A DNA stretch of 64,000 nt from Trichoplax adhaerens (GCF_000150275.1 NW_002060954.1:1578074-1642073), one strand, 5' to 3'; shown: positions 1 through 12,952, counted from the stretch's first letter. Notes: generated from the sequence alone by a model not told the origin. A program made the numbers and translations.

Positions 1-1450
1 TGATGCTATTAAGAGATTCTGCATATGGAGGTTTGCTTTGATTTAAGTGCAGCAAGCAATTAGCAGCAAATATCAGTACACCACCTGAAAAAATTTTTAG
101 AATTTACCATTTTTCAAAAAGAAATTTTTAAACATACTCTATATAGATATTACCTATAGGTCTTGGAACAGTAATTGCACCCAAACAGTCAAAGGGTAAG
201 TTATTCAATGACCAAATAACAGGATGGACTTTATCAATAGTATTTAGTGATACAGCCAATATTGAACATGTATCTTGTCTAACGGCAACACGTCTGCAAG
301 ATAGTAAAGAAAATTTGCTATAATATGACCAATACATTAGGTTATTAACTATTTGTTGCTTATAATACAAACTAGTAGTATATATTTTTACTTCACTATG
401 TAATAATCATACTCTAAAAAAATTGAGCTTACCCAGACCATGTACGAAGTATTTCACACAAGATTAATATTGTAGGTTCGTAATAACCTTCGAGAAAGCG
501 AATATCGATAAGCCGACTAACTTTTTCGTTACCCAAATCGCGTACATCAACAACATACGACGGCATCAAAGGATACTTGCCACTATATTTTCAAATCAAT
601 CCATTATATTAGAGTAAATTGAAAGGTACGACAAAACAGCTGATGTTGTGTGTTGAATTCATGCTCAAGACAAAAGTAGTACGCATACCTTGTATTTTTA
701 GGATCAATTTGTACTTGCTGTTCTGCTGGTCCTCGATGTCGAAAAGGTAATATTGCAAGATGTACGTTACTGACAACCATGGCAGCACATCGATTATCAG
801 GATCAACTCGAATGATAGGTATAGAAAGATTGCGAGAAAATCCGTTCTGAAATAGAGATAAGATTTTTAGAGTATATACTGTTGTCCATTAAATCATCCT
901 TGAATAGTCCAATAGGAACTATACAATTGGACGTACCTTTAATTCGTCATCTTCGAATGTATGCAGTGATAACGTTGTTAAATTGCTATTATCAGCGTCA
1001 TATTCTACAAGTGATAGCTATATGTGATAAAGTTGAGAAGATGTTTAGGATTTGTCATGGAATACTGTGTATGACAGTATCTTGTTACTGTACGAGCAAC
1101 GAAGTAATCAAGTCATGACGATCATTGTCGTGGTATAAAAACGTTCATTAATAATTACCTTAGCATCGGCAAAACAAATAAATAGCGAATCACGATGATG
1201 ATGTCGAAATCGTACAGATTCTATGCCATAAATTTTGCCATAAAAGGAATAGCTGGCTAGGAATTCTAATTCAGGATGGAGTTTATTGTCTGTGGAGTGA
1301 AAATACGGCATTACATTTTATGCTGTAGATCTCTTTTTAGCATATACCGCCGTGGCAATGCTTTCAGTTAAATTACTTAGCAGCAGCACCTTTGTTAAGG
1401 TGATTGTCAGCATTATCACTTCTATTATCTAAATCGATGTCTTCTTGGTC
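1..1450 (-). CDS. CPSF1: CPSF1 (CPSF160), cleavage and polyadenylation specificity factor subunit 1, partial
   Basis: Large scaffold subunit of the CPSF complex that recognises the polyadenylation signal and organises pre-mRNA 3' end cleavage in the nucleus. Seven minus-strand exons join in phase: 1450-1390, 1311-1159 (5' end set by a CAG acceptor just before the aspartate codon near 1299), 1017-937, 846-689, 582-433, 293-154 and 84-1. Together they cover roughly residues 45-330 of the about 1,400-residue family protein. Diagnostic stretches are [47 protein letters not shown] and [13 protein letters not shown], all typical of the first WD40-like propeller of CPSF160. The C-terminal three quarters lie beyond the window. 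I could not find the first coding exon(s), which should lie upstream of 1450. The donor after the 1450-1390 exon is a less usual GTGCTG. Head-to-head with OPLAH across a repeat-filled gap. Identity is secure; the 5' end is not. Confidence 0.93.
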
Positions 1451-1520
1451 CTAGAATAGGATAGAAACAAATATACTGTCTGTATCAGATTGATGTTACC
1501 AGGATAATATCATTAGTAGT

Positions 1521-1880
1521 ACAATCTTGCAAGAGGTTATAGATCGTAAACATGTTGATAGAGTTGATTTGAGCAAATTAGAAGAGTTGTGGCCTAAATT
1601 GACTAGACAATCGACATTGGCTATCTCTCAAGCTGATGTTGCGATACAGTATAATGATCGTAAATAGTGTTTAATGAGAATAAAAATAGAAACTAATTTA
1701 TTTATTGCCCTGAAATAGACCAGCATGCAATTACTACCTTAGTACAACTAGATTAGTCAACATGCTAGTAGAATCGATCGAGCATCATCCACCGTGCAAT
1801 CTAGTCATCTAGCTCTTGTCATTGTTGAAGCCTTGACAAGTCGAGTTGTAGGATTGTATTTATTCTATCGTCATACCTTA
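1521..1880 (+). other. Unassigned exon-like stretches between CPSF1 and OPLAH
   Basis: Two plus-strand open stretches have a protein-like composition. The first (about 1521-1667, ending in TAG) contains the segment DLSKLEELWPKLTRQ. The second (about 1726-1880) contains SSHLALVIVEALTSRVVGLY. They do not join cleanly by splicing: in-frame stops separate them and no GT-AG pair restores one frame. I do not recognise the family. They may be the remains of a gene, the 3' exons of an overlapping transcript, or chance. The first lies opposite the place where the missing CPSF1 5' exon would be expected. Confidence 0.22.
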
Positions 1881-2119
1881 ATGATATCATATACACGGAT
1901 GCATGTTGGACCTGCTGTTAAAAGATTTAATCGATCCGAGGAATAAAAATGGCAAGCTAAGCAATGATTAACAGCAGTTGGAGGATAACTTTCTTTATAG
2001 CAAGCGTACATGATGATGCCGACATTAAAACGCTTCAAGACGGAGACTCTCGATTGCGCAGGAATGAGCTATCGAGTTACCATGCACCGAGGATGCAGTC
2101 GGATAGCAGGTCTGGTGAC

Positions 2120-2990
2120 GATTGTACTGTACACTGTAGGGTATGTACTGTACTGTACAGTACTGTACAGTACAGTAGAGTACTGTATCTTGACTATCGT
2201 GAACTACACGTACAGTACACTGTACAGTACTTCTACTGTACAGTAGTCATCTTTTGTTAGTTTCTACGGTAGTTTTCCAATACAGAGCCAAAAGCGCTGT
2301 CTCCTTCGATACTGTACTAGTTGTACAGTACAGTACAGCACAGCATAGTACACTGTACTGTAGTCTACGATACTTAGCATTATAACCAGGACTGTACACT
2401 GTAACAACCGTGTCGCAGGTTCGTACAACTCAGCTAGCATGTTACCAGTAGAGGTGTCGCCAGCATACAGTAGTCCAGGTACAGTACAGTACTGTACTGT
2501 ATACTGTACACAGTAATACAGAGCCAAAAGCGTTGTCTCTACTTCGATACTGTACCAGTTGTACAATGTACAGTACAGTACAGTACAGTACAGTAGGCCA
2601 CAATACTTAACACTGTGAAACATGACTGTACTGTACTGTACACTGTACAATCGTGTTACCGGTTCGTACTGTGCTGTACAGTACAACTCAGCTCTCCTTC
2701 GATACAGTACTGTACTGTACAGTACTGTACTATAGACCACAATACTTAACACTGTAAACAGGACTGTACACTGTAACAACCGTGTTGCAGGTTCGTTACC
2801 GTTCGTACAACTCAGCTAGCATACTGTACAGTAGTACCGGTAGAGGTGTCGCCAGCATAGTCCAGGTACAGTACAGTACTGTACACTGTACTGTACTCTG
2901 GCCAAATTCCCAACAGCATCTCCCTGACTGTCACCAATATCGCGCAAGCGTACGGTTGATCTGGCATAACTGTAGAGGTATAGTATAGTA
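2120..2990. repeat. GTAC-palindrome-rich tandem repeat array
   Basis: Dense runs of TACTGTACAGTAC-type self-complementary motifs are embedded in a longer repeated unit. A block starting at about 2277 (marker ACAGAGCCAAAAGCG) recurs at about 2518, a spacing of about 241 bases. A third, shorter and rearranged copy follows from about 2697. Shared landmarks are a CTTCGATAC motif, an AACCGTGT motif, a GTACAACTCAGCTAGCAT motif and a GGTGTCGCCAGCATA motif. Long open frames across it translate to low-complexity Tyr/Val/Cys/Thr repeats and are not genes. The array fills the divergent interval between CPSF1 and OPLAH. Confidence 0.85.
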
Positions 2991-3336
2991 CAGGAAAATG
3001 CCTCCAATGGGGCCCTACATTTAGTTTTTCTCTTCGCTCTATTAGATCAAAATATGAAAAAGTAAAATACAAATGCTTCTCAGCTACAGGGCTCCAGTTA
3101 CCGGCTACAAACCCTCCCAATAGCATTGTCTTGTCACCTACCAAGTTATAGTTTGAACCTCCTCGCAATTTTAGCTAGCTTGCTTCTAACTTTTTTTCCA
3201 CTTATGAATGAAATTGATCGCTAGTACGTACTGTAAAGGTAAAGACAGGGACAGGGGCAAACGCTGAAATTCTGCTGTTATGCAGTAGATTATACAGTCG
3301 AGGGATCCAGATTATAAGAAATGTATCATAATGTTA

Positions 3337-3377
3337 GCTAGACACTCCGCATAGACACTTCCATAGGAGTGTCTAGC
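3337..3377. repeat. Perfect 12-bp inverted repeat (hairpin)
   Basis: The left arm GCTAGACACTCC at 3337-3348 is exactly complementary to the right arm at 3366-3377, around a 17-base loop. The loop and right flank carry further copies of the AGACACT/AGTGTCT core, so alternative pairings exist. It lies about 560 bases upstream of the OPLAH start codon. Function is unknown; it could be the end of a small foldback element. Confidence 0.6.
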
Positions 3378-3934
3378 AAGTGTCTAGCTTAGGAAAACAT
3401 TTTTATATTCTGAATCCCTCCACTCTACAGTATACTGTATATATAGATATAGATGTACTCGTACATACTGCTAAAATGAGTCAGTGATGAATGAGCAAAA
3501 ATCAAAATGAATGCTAGGAGAAATCTTCATACAGTATCGCCAGATGCAATTACTGTATAGTACAGTAGCGTATAGTTGTTCGTATACTATACTATATCCT
3601 AAGTAGGTGATGCTGTCCTGGTACAGTATGCTGTACAATGATTCCCGTATCGTAATCATCCTTATACTTACTGTATATTATCATCAACTAAACGTAAAAT
3701 CAATTTTTGGGGGATAGAGTTGAGAAAAAGTGGAAAAAAAACATTTCTTGACACTTTTATAGTATTGCAGTGGATCGATCCAGATCATTCAGTATCAGTA
3801 CTGTACTCTAATCTTATTCATTGGCTCAAAATTGATCATCTTGCTTGGCCTATCCAGCGTAAATTAATTTATTCATTGTGATTGGATTTTATTTTCATTG
3901 ATTGTAAAGGGACAGCAACACTTATATTGCAATC

Positions 3935-6900
3935 ATGACAACGGGAAAATATCGATTTGCAATTGATCGAGGCGGAACGTTTACTGATATCTATGCCGAA
4001 TGCCCCGCAGGTAAAATTACTACTATGAAATTACTCTCAGTTGATTCTGCATACAAAGATGCTCCTACCGAAGGTATCAGGAGAATATTGCAACAGGTGC
4101 ATAGAAAGTAAAGGATGAAATATTGATCACATTTATTTTGATGCCATGTAGCCTAGCATTCATGATACCAATGGACTTTTGTGATACTGTATCTATATTA
4201 TTTGTATATAGCATGAAGGCTATGATATCGATCCAGGTCAACCAATCAATACACAGAAGATTGAGTGGATTCGAATGGGAACAACGGTGGCTACCAATGC
4301 CTTGTTGGAAAGGAAGGGCAAAAGAATGGCTTTAGTTATTAATCGTGGATTTCGTCATCTGTTACACATTGGTAGTCAAGCTAGACCTCAAATTTTTGAC
4401 TTGGTAATAGACTTAGGCGGATAATGTGCAATCAATTTTTATTTCATTGTAGCCCTATTAGCCACTGTATCAATTTCTGTCATAAATAGATTACACTGCA
4501 AGTAGACAAATAAAAAGGATTAGATGTCATTGGAACGCCATAACATTTATAGATTGTATCATTGATTACTACGTTCATAACATATTAGATGGGTAAAAAA
4601 AAATAATGGTTGCTATTAGTCCTACTACTATCATATTGCCAATCCAATGAGGTCGTAGCATTCCTTAAACTTCAGAGTTGTACTAGTCTCGACTCTATAA
4701 TTAAGTTACTTCTTAATGAACGAGCACAGTCTTGTAGGTAGTTTGAAGCCCAATTATCTTACTTCACAGAAAGCAATTTTCAGGCGTTTTCTCGTTTAGT
4801 AAATTGACTGTTTTCTAACATTCTTTTACTTTGACAATATCAGAAAATTGAATGCCCTACTAACCTTTATGAAGATATCGTTGAAGTGGATGAAAGAGTT
4901 GTACTAGATAGGCAGGATTGCTGTCTGGAGTGGTTGAAAAATAAACCTACTGTTGTAGGTAAAACCAATGAAAAGGTTCGTTATACAGGCAGTCTATTCA
5001 TGTACAATTGAATTGTAAAACTAGATACTTGTTACCATCATAGTATCACAGTTGATATCGAAATCTGTAGGATTTTTATCGCTAGCCTTTACTGTATTTT
5101 CCTTTTTAGTAGTGCTCAATGCTAGGGTATTATTTGGTAGCTTCATATTTCGCCTAAAGTACAGTAGTACACACCTTCTTTTTATAATAATATGTATATC
5201 CTTGGCAAGAGAATGAATGCTGGATACACTAAATTAATCACCTATTCCTCTTTGATATCTATAGCTTAAAATAGTCAAAGCCATTAATGAAGAAGAGCTT
5301 AAAAGTGATTTACAGGTATAACCATGTAACTTAACTTTACCGGATGGATTCTTCATATCTCATATCTATAAAGATTTCAGTTATATGGTATCCTAACATT
5401 AACAATGCCATTCTATAGGTGTTTAACAGATATTTACAGTCAGACTGAATATTTTGCTTTATGCATATTCCTTTATAGAAAGTACTAGATAAAGGAATTT
5501 CTAGCCTAGCTGTTGTCCTCTTACATTCTTACACGTAATGAGCATCTTATCTGTGACTTATAAATCAACTTGCAGGTAGTGCAGACTGATTATATGTTGT
5601 TTACAAATTTAGCTTCGATGAACATGAGCGAAGAATTGGTAAAATTGCTCAACAAATGGGATTTGAACATGTTTCGCTTTCGTCTGAAGTTATGCCAATG
5701 TTACGAGCTGTACCAAGAGGATACACTGGTACGTACTATATTGGTTTTTATTGTCTACATTGTAGTTAATCTTAAAGCTGATTTGTATTATTAATTCTTA
5801 CCATAAATTTAAAAACACGATTATTTCTATATTGAATTTAGCTTGTGTGGATGCTTATTTGACACCCTGCATCGACGAATATATTCGAAATTTCACTTCT
5901 GGATTTGATGAAGGGTTAAAAGTAAAATGCGATATTACATGTGTATTTGTTAGATTTTTGTAGGACAGAATAACTGTACAAACGTGTAGTGCACTTATTC
6001 TATAATTTAACTATTACTCTTATGTTACTTAATAGAACGTAAGAGTACTCTTTATGCAATCTGATGGTGGTCTAACACCGGTCGACAAGTAAGTTTGCAA
6101 CTATTTCTTTAATTATCGTAGTAGTAATTGTTATATGTATCCAACAAAAACAAAAGTCTACTTATGGATTTAATACATTTACTTTTATTATGGTAAAATG
6201 TTGTCGAATTTAATAGTGATGATACTATATTTAGGTTTATTGGCTCGAGAGCTATTGTATCTGGACCTGCTGGAGGAGTGGTAGGTGGCTAGGTGTTGAT
6301 AGAGAAAATTATTTATGCAAATTTAATATGCCGTAAGGATGTATGAGCACAGTATAAGATGTAAGTTGGGATATTAAATTTCTGCTAAGGTTGGGTATGC
6401 GGTGACATCATATGATAGTGAAACAGAAGTACCAGTAATTGGCTTCGATATGGGAGGTTAGTTGTCATTCTACTTTTGCGTCGCGAAGTGCGTGTGTTAT
6501 CAAGAAGGCCTATACGCTTGTGATTTAAAATGCAGGTACATCCACTGACGTATCAAGATATGCTGGAATAACTGAGCATGTTTTTGAAACGACCATTGCA
6601 GGAGTTACTATACAAGCACCGCAAGTATTTTTTATTTTTATTATCGAATTCAATAAATTATGGCGTAAAAAGCATCTCTTCGGAATTATAGCTAGATATA
6701 AACACTGTTGCTGCTGGAGGAGGATCGAAACTATTTCTGATTTCTGGGGTTCTTACTGTTGGTCCAGAATCTGCCGGAGCTAATCCTGGTCCGGCTTGTT
6801 ACGGTAGAGGTAAGAATATATTATTTTTGATCCGATAACTTTCTAGCATATTTTTCGCAATAAATTTACCAAGTTTACTATATTACTTTTATAGAGCTAA

Positions 6901-9900
6901 AGCTCTGTTTTGGAATTTGTATGTTTCTTTGTAGGTGGACCAGCAGCTATTACAGACGCTAATTTATGCTTAGGAAGACTATTGCCAGAGTGAGTGGTTA
7001 TAGCTAAAATATAAACATGTTTATCTAGCATTTCACCCTAACTGGAGATTGTATTGTAACTTTTCTTCTCATACGCACATTTAAATGCGAAGATATTTTC
7101 CTAAAATTTTTGGTAAAAATAATGATGCCCCATTAGATAAAGGCGCCGCCAGACAGGCATTACAATTACTTACCGATAGTGTAAGTTACTTTACTCTAAT
7201 TAATGTTGTGGCCTTTCGGGTCATATTTTTAAATTTAATTTTTATTTTTGTAGGTAAACGAATTCCTTGCTGGAGAAGGTGATCGTGTGAATAAAAGTAA
7301 CCTATCTTTGGAAGAAGTTGCAATGGGATTTATACGAGTCGCAAATGAAACAATGTGCAGACCTATTCGATCAATAACACAGGTAGGAATAACGAATTCA
7401 TTATAATAAATCAATGTGTATCAACATATTGCTATAACAATTATTCGAAAACTAACCTAATAACGCACTATTATTACATTATCGTACAAGGGAAAGGGTT
7501 ATGATACATCTCAACATATATTAGCATGTTTTGGAGGAGCAGGGGGCCAACACGCATGTGCTATTGCTCGTTCATTGGGAATGTCCAAAGTTGTTATACA
7601 TAGGTTAGCTTATAGATAAATCTCCCATTAACATTAGGCATAATGCTTATGTATCATTTATACCGTTACAGACTTACTTTTAATTAAAAATTAAACAAAG
7701 TGTTTATTTATTTTAATTATCAGCAATTATATTAATTTCCTTTATTTTGAAGTTGAACTTTTTAATGGGCGATCCCTCTATTTTCGATATAGATATTCTG
7801 GAATACTTTCGGCGTATGGCATGGCTCTTGCCGATGTTGTGCACGAACAACAAGAACCATGTGCCGCTACATATAAGCAAAGTACGATTCAGACTCAATT
7901 CTGAATTCTGATTGCGGTTTTAATAAATCATTTATTTAATCTCAACTAGTCCACATTATAATAAATAACAGCGGATTAAATTCTCATAACTTTAGGTGAC
8001 TTTCAACAATTAGATGAACGAATCGATTATTTACGTGGTAAATGTATTAAAGAGTTAATGGTGCAGGGATTTCATAAGTACGAAGATTTACTGATTATAC
8101 GTGTATATTCACTGAAAAGATTAATTTCATCACTTAACCTTTCCTAACACTCTTCTTAAGATCTCAGATTAAGACCGAGGCATTTCTTAATATGCTTTAT
8201 GAGGGTACTGATTGCGCCCTTATGTGTCAGTCCTCACCTGATGATACGGTAATTTATCAAGTTTTGATGTTATATTTCCCTATTCTTTTCGTTAGTTACT
8301 GATAATTAGTACTTTGATTAGAAAATAGCCACGGATGAATGTTGCAGGAATGGAGATTTTCGTAAAATTTTTACTACTAGGTATGGGTAATTGACTGCAT
8401 CTTTAGCTTATACAGTACCACGCATAGATTTTTTAAAGCATGTTTTGTATCGTGTAAAAATATATACGCGTATGTACTGCATATATAGGTATAAAAGAGA
8501 GTTTGGTTTTATGATACCCGATCGTACTATCCAAGTGTGTGATATTAGAGTTCGAGGAGTTGGGATGTCCGGTATTACTCAATCGTATGATTTACCGATG
8601 GCTCATGGAGCCCCACCGCTTGAACGGGTAAGGGTACACGTAATAATGATAAGTACCGGTTGATATACGAGTATACGTAATATGATAACAGTTTTACAAT
8701 AATAAGAACACCATTTTCTGCTGTTGTCACACAGACTACGAAATGCTATTTTGAAGACGGTTATCATGAGACGAAAGTCTACCTACTAGAATCTTTAAAA
8801 ATTAACGATACAGTTGTTGGTCCAGCAATCATAATTGATAAAAACAGGTATTTCCATAAGTATTTCATTTCTTACTAAAATCTATTTGCAATAGCAATCA
8901 AATTTATATTTATTATAATGCTTTTCGATAGTACGATCCTTGTAGAGCCTGCATGCAAAGCTGTAATAAATAAACTTGGAGATATCATTATTCATGTAAG
9001 ATTTGTTCTCGATAAGAATTGAAATAAATATATCTGGTAAAATTCGTAAATATTTATAATTGTACATGCACAGATTGCAAAGCGTTCAATAGCAACTATC
9101 GGAAATAATCTTGATGTCGTTCAGGTATATTTGCATTTGGAGTGTTAGTATAAAACTAAAGATGTGATCTAAAACGGATCATTGAAGTCGACTTTTATTT
9201 CTACGACAGCTTTCTATTTTCTCTCATCGATTTATGAGTATCGCAGAGCAGATGGGAAGGTAACGTAAACTGTTATTTCAATTTAGCTACTAGCTATTCA
9301 CACTATACGTGCTTAGCATTGCTATTATTTATACTTCGGATCTTTCAGAATTTTACAAAGAACTTCTATTTCAACTAACATAAAGGTATTTTTTAAAAAT
9401 CGCTGACTTGATATAAATATTGAGTTTTCCGATAATATATAATCAATCACTGATGTGCACTTATGTATTTTGTTCTGTCTTAATAATTGCTAAGGAACGT
9501 TTGGATTTCTCATGTGCTCTTTTTGGACCAGATGGTGGTCTTGTTGCTAACGCTCCCCATATTCCTGTGCATTTGGGGGCAATGCAAGAGGCAGTCAAGT
9601 GTCAGGTGCAGTATGGATTTTAAAATCAAATGAGCTTATGTTAGTTGAAATAAGACATCTACGTGAGATTGGTTAACTCCTTCTTGTGTTTGCTGGCATT
9701 CATAGATTGAAAAATTAAATATAGAATTAAATGATGGAGACGTAATTCTTGCTAATCATCCCCAGGCTGGTGGCAGCCATTTGCCAGATCTAACAGTTAT
9801 AACACCTGTAAGTATACTATTATACAGCATTTTGTTACGTGGTATTTTAATGAAAAAGTAAAAATTTTTTCATTGCGGGCACATATTGTGATTATCATAA

Positions 9901-12420
9901 AGGTATTTTATACTGGTAATTCTAAGCCAGTATTTTTCGTGGCCAATCGTGGCCACCATTCAGACATCGGGGGCATCACTCCAGGTACCATGGAAAACAT
10001 TCGAAATTTTTCCTTGTTCTACTTGGTTTAAATTGCTAATATGGAAATTGTTACTAAAATTCCAATACAGGATCGATGCCGGCAAGGTCTACGACTTTAG
10101 AACAGGAGGGTGCAATCTTTAAGTCTTTTAAGCTTGTAAAGAATGGAATATTTCAAGAAAAAGGTAACTATTGAAATCCATGAAGTAGTTGTTGTGTTGT
10201 TAAATTTAATACCAATGTTTCGAATATCTTATTGTAGAAGTTACAGAGATGCTTATGCGCCCTGGACAAATTCCTGGAAACAGCGGAACTCGTAATCTTC
10301 ACGATAATTTGGCTGATTTACGTGCACAGGTCGCTGCAAATCAAAAGGTAAAGATATCTAAGTTGTTCATTAGCGACGATTTTGCTTCTTTACATTTGGC
10401 AGATAACAAAGTTTATTGCATATTGATAGGGCATTACGCTTGTAACAGGCTTGATTAAAGAATATAGTCTGGAGGTTGTTCAAGCCTATATGACTCATAT
10501 TCAGGTTAGTACTAGCAGATTATTTGTCAGTTTAGAAATCAAAGCTAATCAATTTGCAAAATATAAGCTCTGTCCTATTAATGTTTCTTATGGAATAGGA
10601 AAATGCAGAAGTTGCTGTGCGAGATATGTTACGAGAAGTTGCGAAACGTAATAAGGTAAATTCTATAGCAATATAAGTAGAAAATTTTGTAATAAGTTAA
10701 TTTGACTTCTCTTCTTGCTTCATCAGACAAAAGAAGGAATAGCAACGCTATCTGCGGTAGACTATATGGATGACGGTACACAGATTCAGTTAGAAGTCAC
10801 AATAAACGAGGAAGAGGTTCATATAGTTTCTGTCTAATTTTCAAATTTATAAATTTTATTTTTAGACGGCTAAGTCTATGCTATCATCCTTGTAGGCTAG
10901 TGCTGTTTTTGATTTTACTGGTACGGGGCTTGAAGTTGCAGGAAATTGTAACACTCCACCAGCAGTAACGTTGTCAGCTCTCATTTATTGTTTACGATGC
11001 ATGATAAATCACGATATACCCCTTAATCAGGTTTGTTTAATTTCTAATTTAAATCTTGTACTAACTACTTTCAATTGGTATAGCGAAGTCTAAGGCATTG
11101 TTTCGTAATTTGATTATATTTACAATTCCAAATTATGGTCATTAGGGCTGTCTAAATCCCATCAAGACGATTATTCCCAAAGGCACAATACTATATCCAA
11201 CTGAAAATGCTGCTGTAGTTGGCGGCAACGTCCTTACCTCACAACGTATTGTTGACGTTGTATTCAAAGCATTTTCTGCGTGCGCTGCTTCACAGGTACC
11301 TTATAATTAATACTTTATTATACGCAGTGCCTCTCCATCTGTGTAATTTTGTTAATTCCTAGGGATGTATGAATAATATCACTTTCGGCGACAGAAGTAT
11401 TGCTTACTATGAAACTGTTGCTGGAGGAGCTGGAGCGGTAAGACTTGTAATTGTAAATATTTCCAACGAATTATTGTATGCAGACTGTAAATTTTACTTT
11501 TGAAAAATTCTATATCTACACTTGTATTACCTCTATTTCAAACTTATATATCAGGGGCCAACTTGGAATGGGCGCAGCGGTATTCATACACATATGACGA
11601 ATACTAGGATCACCGATGCAGAAATCTTAGAAAAAAGGTACAAGTGCTACCGTCTTGAATTTGAAGTTAACGAGTTTATACCGCTTTAATAATATCAGAA
11701 TAAGCCTTCTGATGTCTTAGTAACACAGTTATCCGGTATTTTGATAAGGGATTCTTCAAAATTTGTATTACTTTTCATTAGATATCCTATCATTTTAAAA
11801 AGTTTTACAATTATGCCTAATACTGGTGGAAGAGGACAATGGTGTGGTGGTGACGGAGTGATAAGAGAATTGATGTTTAGAAAGTCATTAACACTTTCTG
11901 TTTTAACTGAGCGCCGGGTCTTTGAGCCGTATGGATTGTTGGGTAGGCAATAAAGAGAATAATGTTATAGTTGGCTTTGATTATTTAAATTCATTTTCTA
12001 ATATTTATACAAACATAACATAGGAGGAGAACCTGGCAAAAAGGGACAGAATATTTTAATATATAAAAACGGACGACAAGCCAATTTAGGTTCCAAAATT
12101 TCAATCGATGTTGAGGATGGTGTAAGTATGAAAGACAATTAGATATTGCATTTACTTTTGACCTGAGATGATTACTTTAAGGCTTGACGGATTTTAAAAT
12201 TTAAGATATAACAGAAGCTTTATAATACGATTAAATGAATTTTGGTTAACGTTATAACTTTTAGCTATTTTAGATAGTAATATAAAAGCCCTGATTTTCA
12301 GAAGTGATAATGTTAACGTATATATATGTATTTATTAATTCACGCGATACATAGGATATTTTTCGACTAATATCGCCTGGTGGCGGTGGCTATGGGGCAT
12401 ATAATCCGGTATCAGATTAA
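3935..12420 (+). CDS. OPLAH: OPLAH, ATP-dependent 5-oxoprolinase, complete (41 exons)
   Basis: Cytosolic enzyme of the gamma-glutamyl (glutathione) cycle that opens 5-oxo-L-proline to L-glutamate using ATP. The exons sum to 3,807 bases, giving 1,268 residues (human about 1,288), with no frame break. Exons: 3935-4096, 4212-4403, 4844-4975, 5265-5315, 5479-5534, 5613-5728, 5842-5921, 6036-6088, 6235-6280, 6390-6456, 6536-6624, 6692-6809, 6935-6989, 7093-7180, 7254-7382, 7491-7603, 7793-7881, 7996-8077, 8161-8248, 8322-8380, 8489-8627, 8735-8847, 8932-8995, 9074-9124, 9210-9259, 9349-9385, 9495-9605, 9706-9807, 9903-9984, 10071-10163, 10238-10347, 10430-10504, 10599-10655, 10727-10816, 10896-11030, 11146-11295, 11363-11437, 11555-11637, 11782-11942, 12024-12121, 12355-12420. 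The HyuA half begins with [13 protein letters not shown] and has the nucleotide-binding [16 protein letters not shown]. The HyuB half starts near residue 745 ([15 protein letters not shown]) and ends in the PGGGGYG signature. Mean intron is about 117 bases. Confidence 0.97.
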
Positions 12421-12842
12421 TATATTTATTAATGCAATGGCTACAATTGCGTTAAAGTGGGCAAACAAAAATTAACCTAGCTGCATCATCGGAATTATTG
12501 ATTTTATTTCTCGTCACTTTTGTAAAATTTAATTACACTAAAGCGTACTTTAGCGTGTAAGAGTAGAGTACAAAGAAATCATAAAGACGTCTATATTACA
12601 TTGAAATGATAATTCCTTTATTATGCTATAATTAATATACACTCATACATAGAAATGATTAAGAAAATGTATTTGAATAATTTGGGAATAAAACTACAAA
12701 TGAAATCATATTTGTAATAACACATAATGAATTTTTGAGCTACAGCAGTATGCCGATAATATACGCTTAGCGAGAGACTTAAATGCAACATGCTTAGAGA
12801 AGATTCAGTAAGATAGAATATCTGCGAAAGAATATTAAATTA

Positions 12843-12952
12843 TTAAACGGGCTGCAGTTGACCGATATATGCATTGCCTACCAAAGACAGTTGTTTAGGT
12901 ATGACATGCATGCCACTGTACAATATCGTGCGATGTAGAAGTGCATCAATAC
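12843..12952 (-). other. Orphan exon-like segment downstream of the HMG/dsRBD gene
   Basis: A minus-strand open segment preceded by a TGATGTAG acceptor ends in TAA at 12843-12845. It encodes GIDALLHRTILYSGMHVIP followed by KQLSLVGNAYIGQLQPV, which looks like a real C-terminal exon. The neighbouring gene on the same strand could be spliced to it, because its stop codon overlaps a good CA|GTAAGT donor near 13005. However, that donor is phase 2 and every acceptor I can find needs phase 1. It may be an alternative 3' exon with a donor I missed, an exon of another gene, or a relic. Confidence 0.3.

Noticed and set aside
2264-2779. 171-codon minus-strand ORF
   Set aside because: Its translation is a low-complexity YSTVLYSTV-type repeat generated by the GTAC array.
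5570-5794. 74-codon ORF inside OPLAH
   Set aside because: Wrong frame over OPLAH exon 6; the spliced frame from 5613 matches the family.
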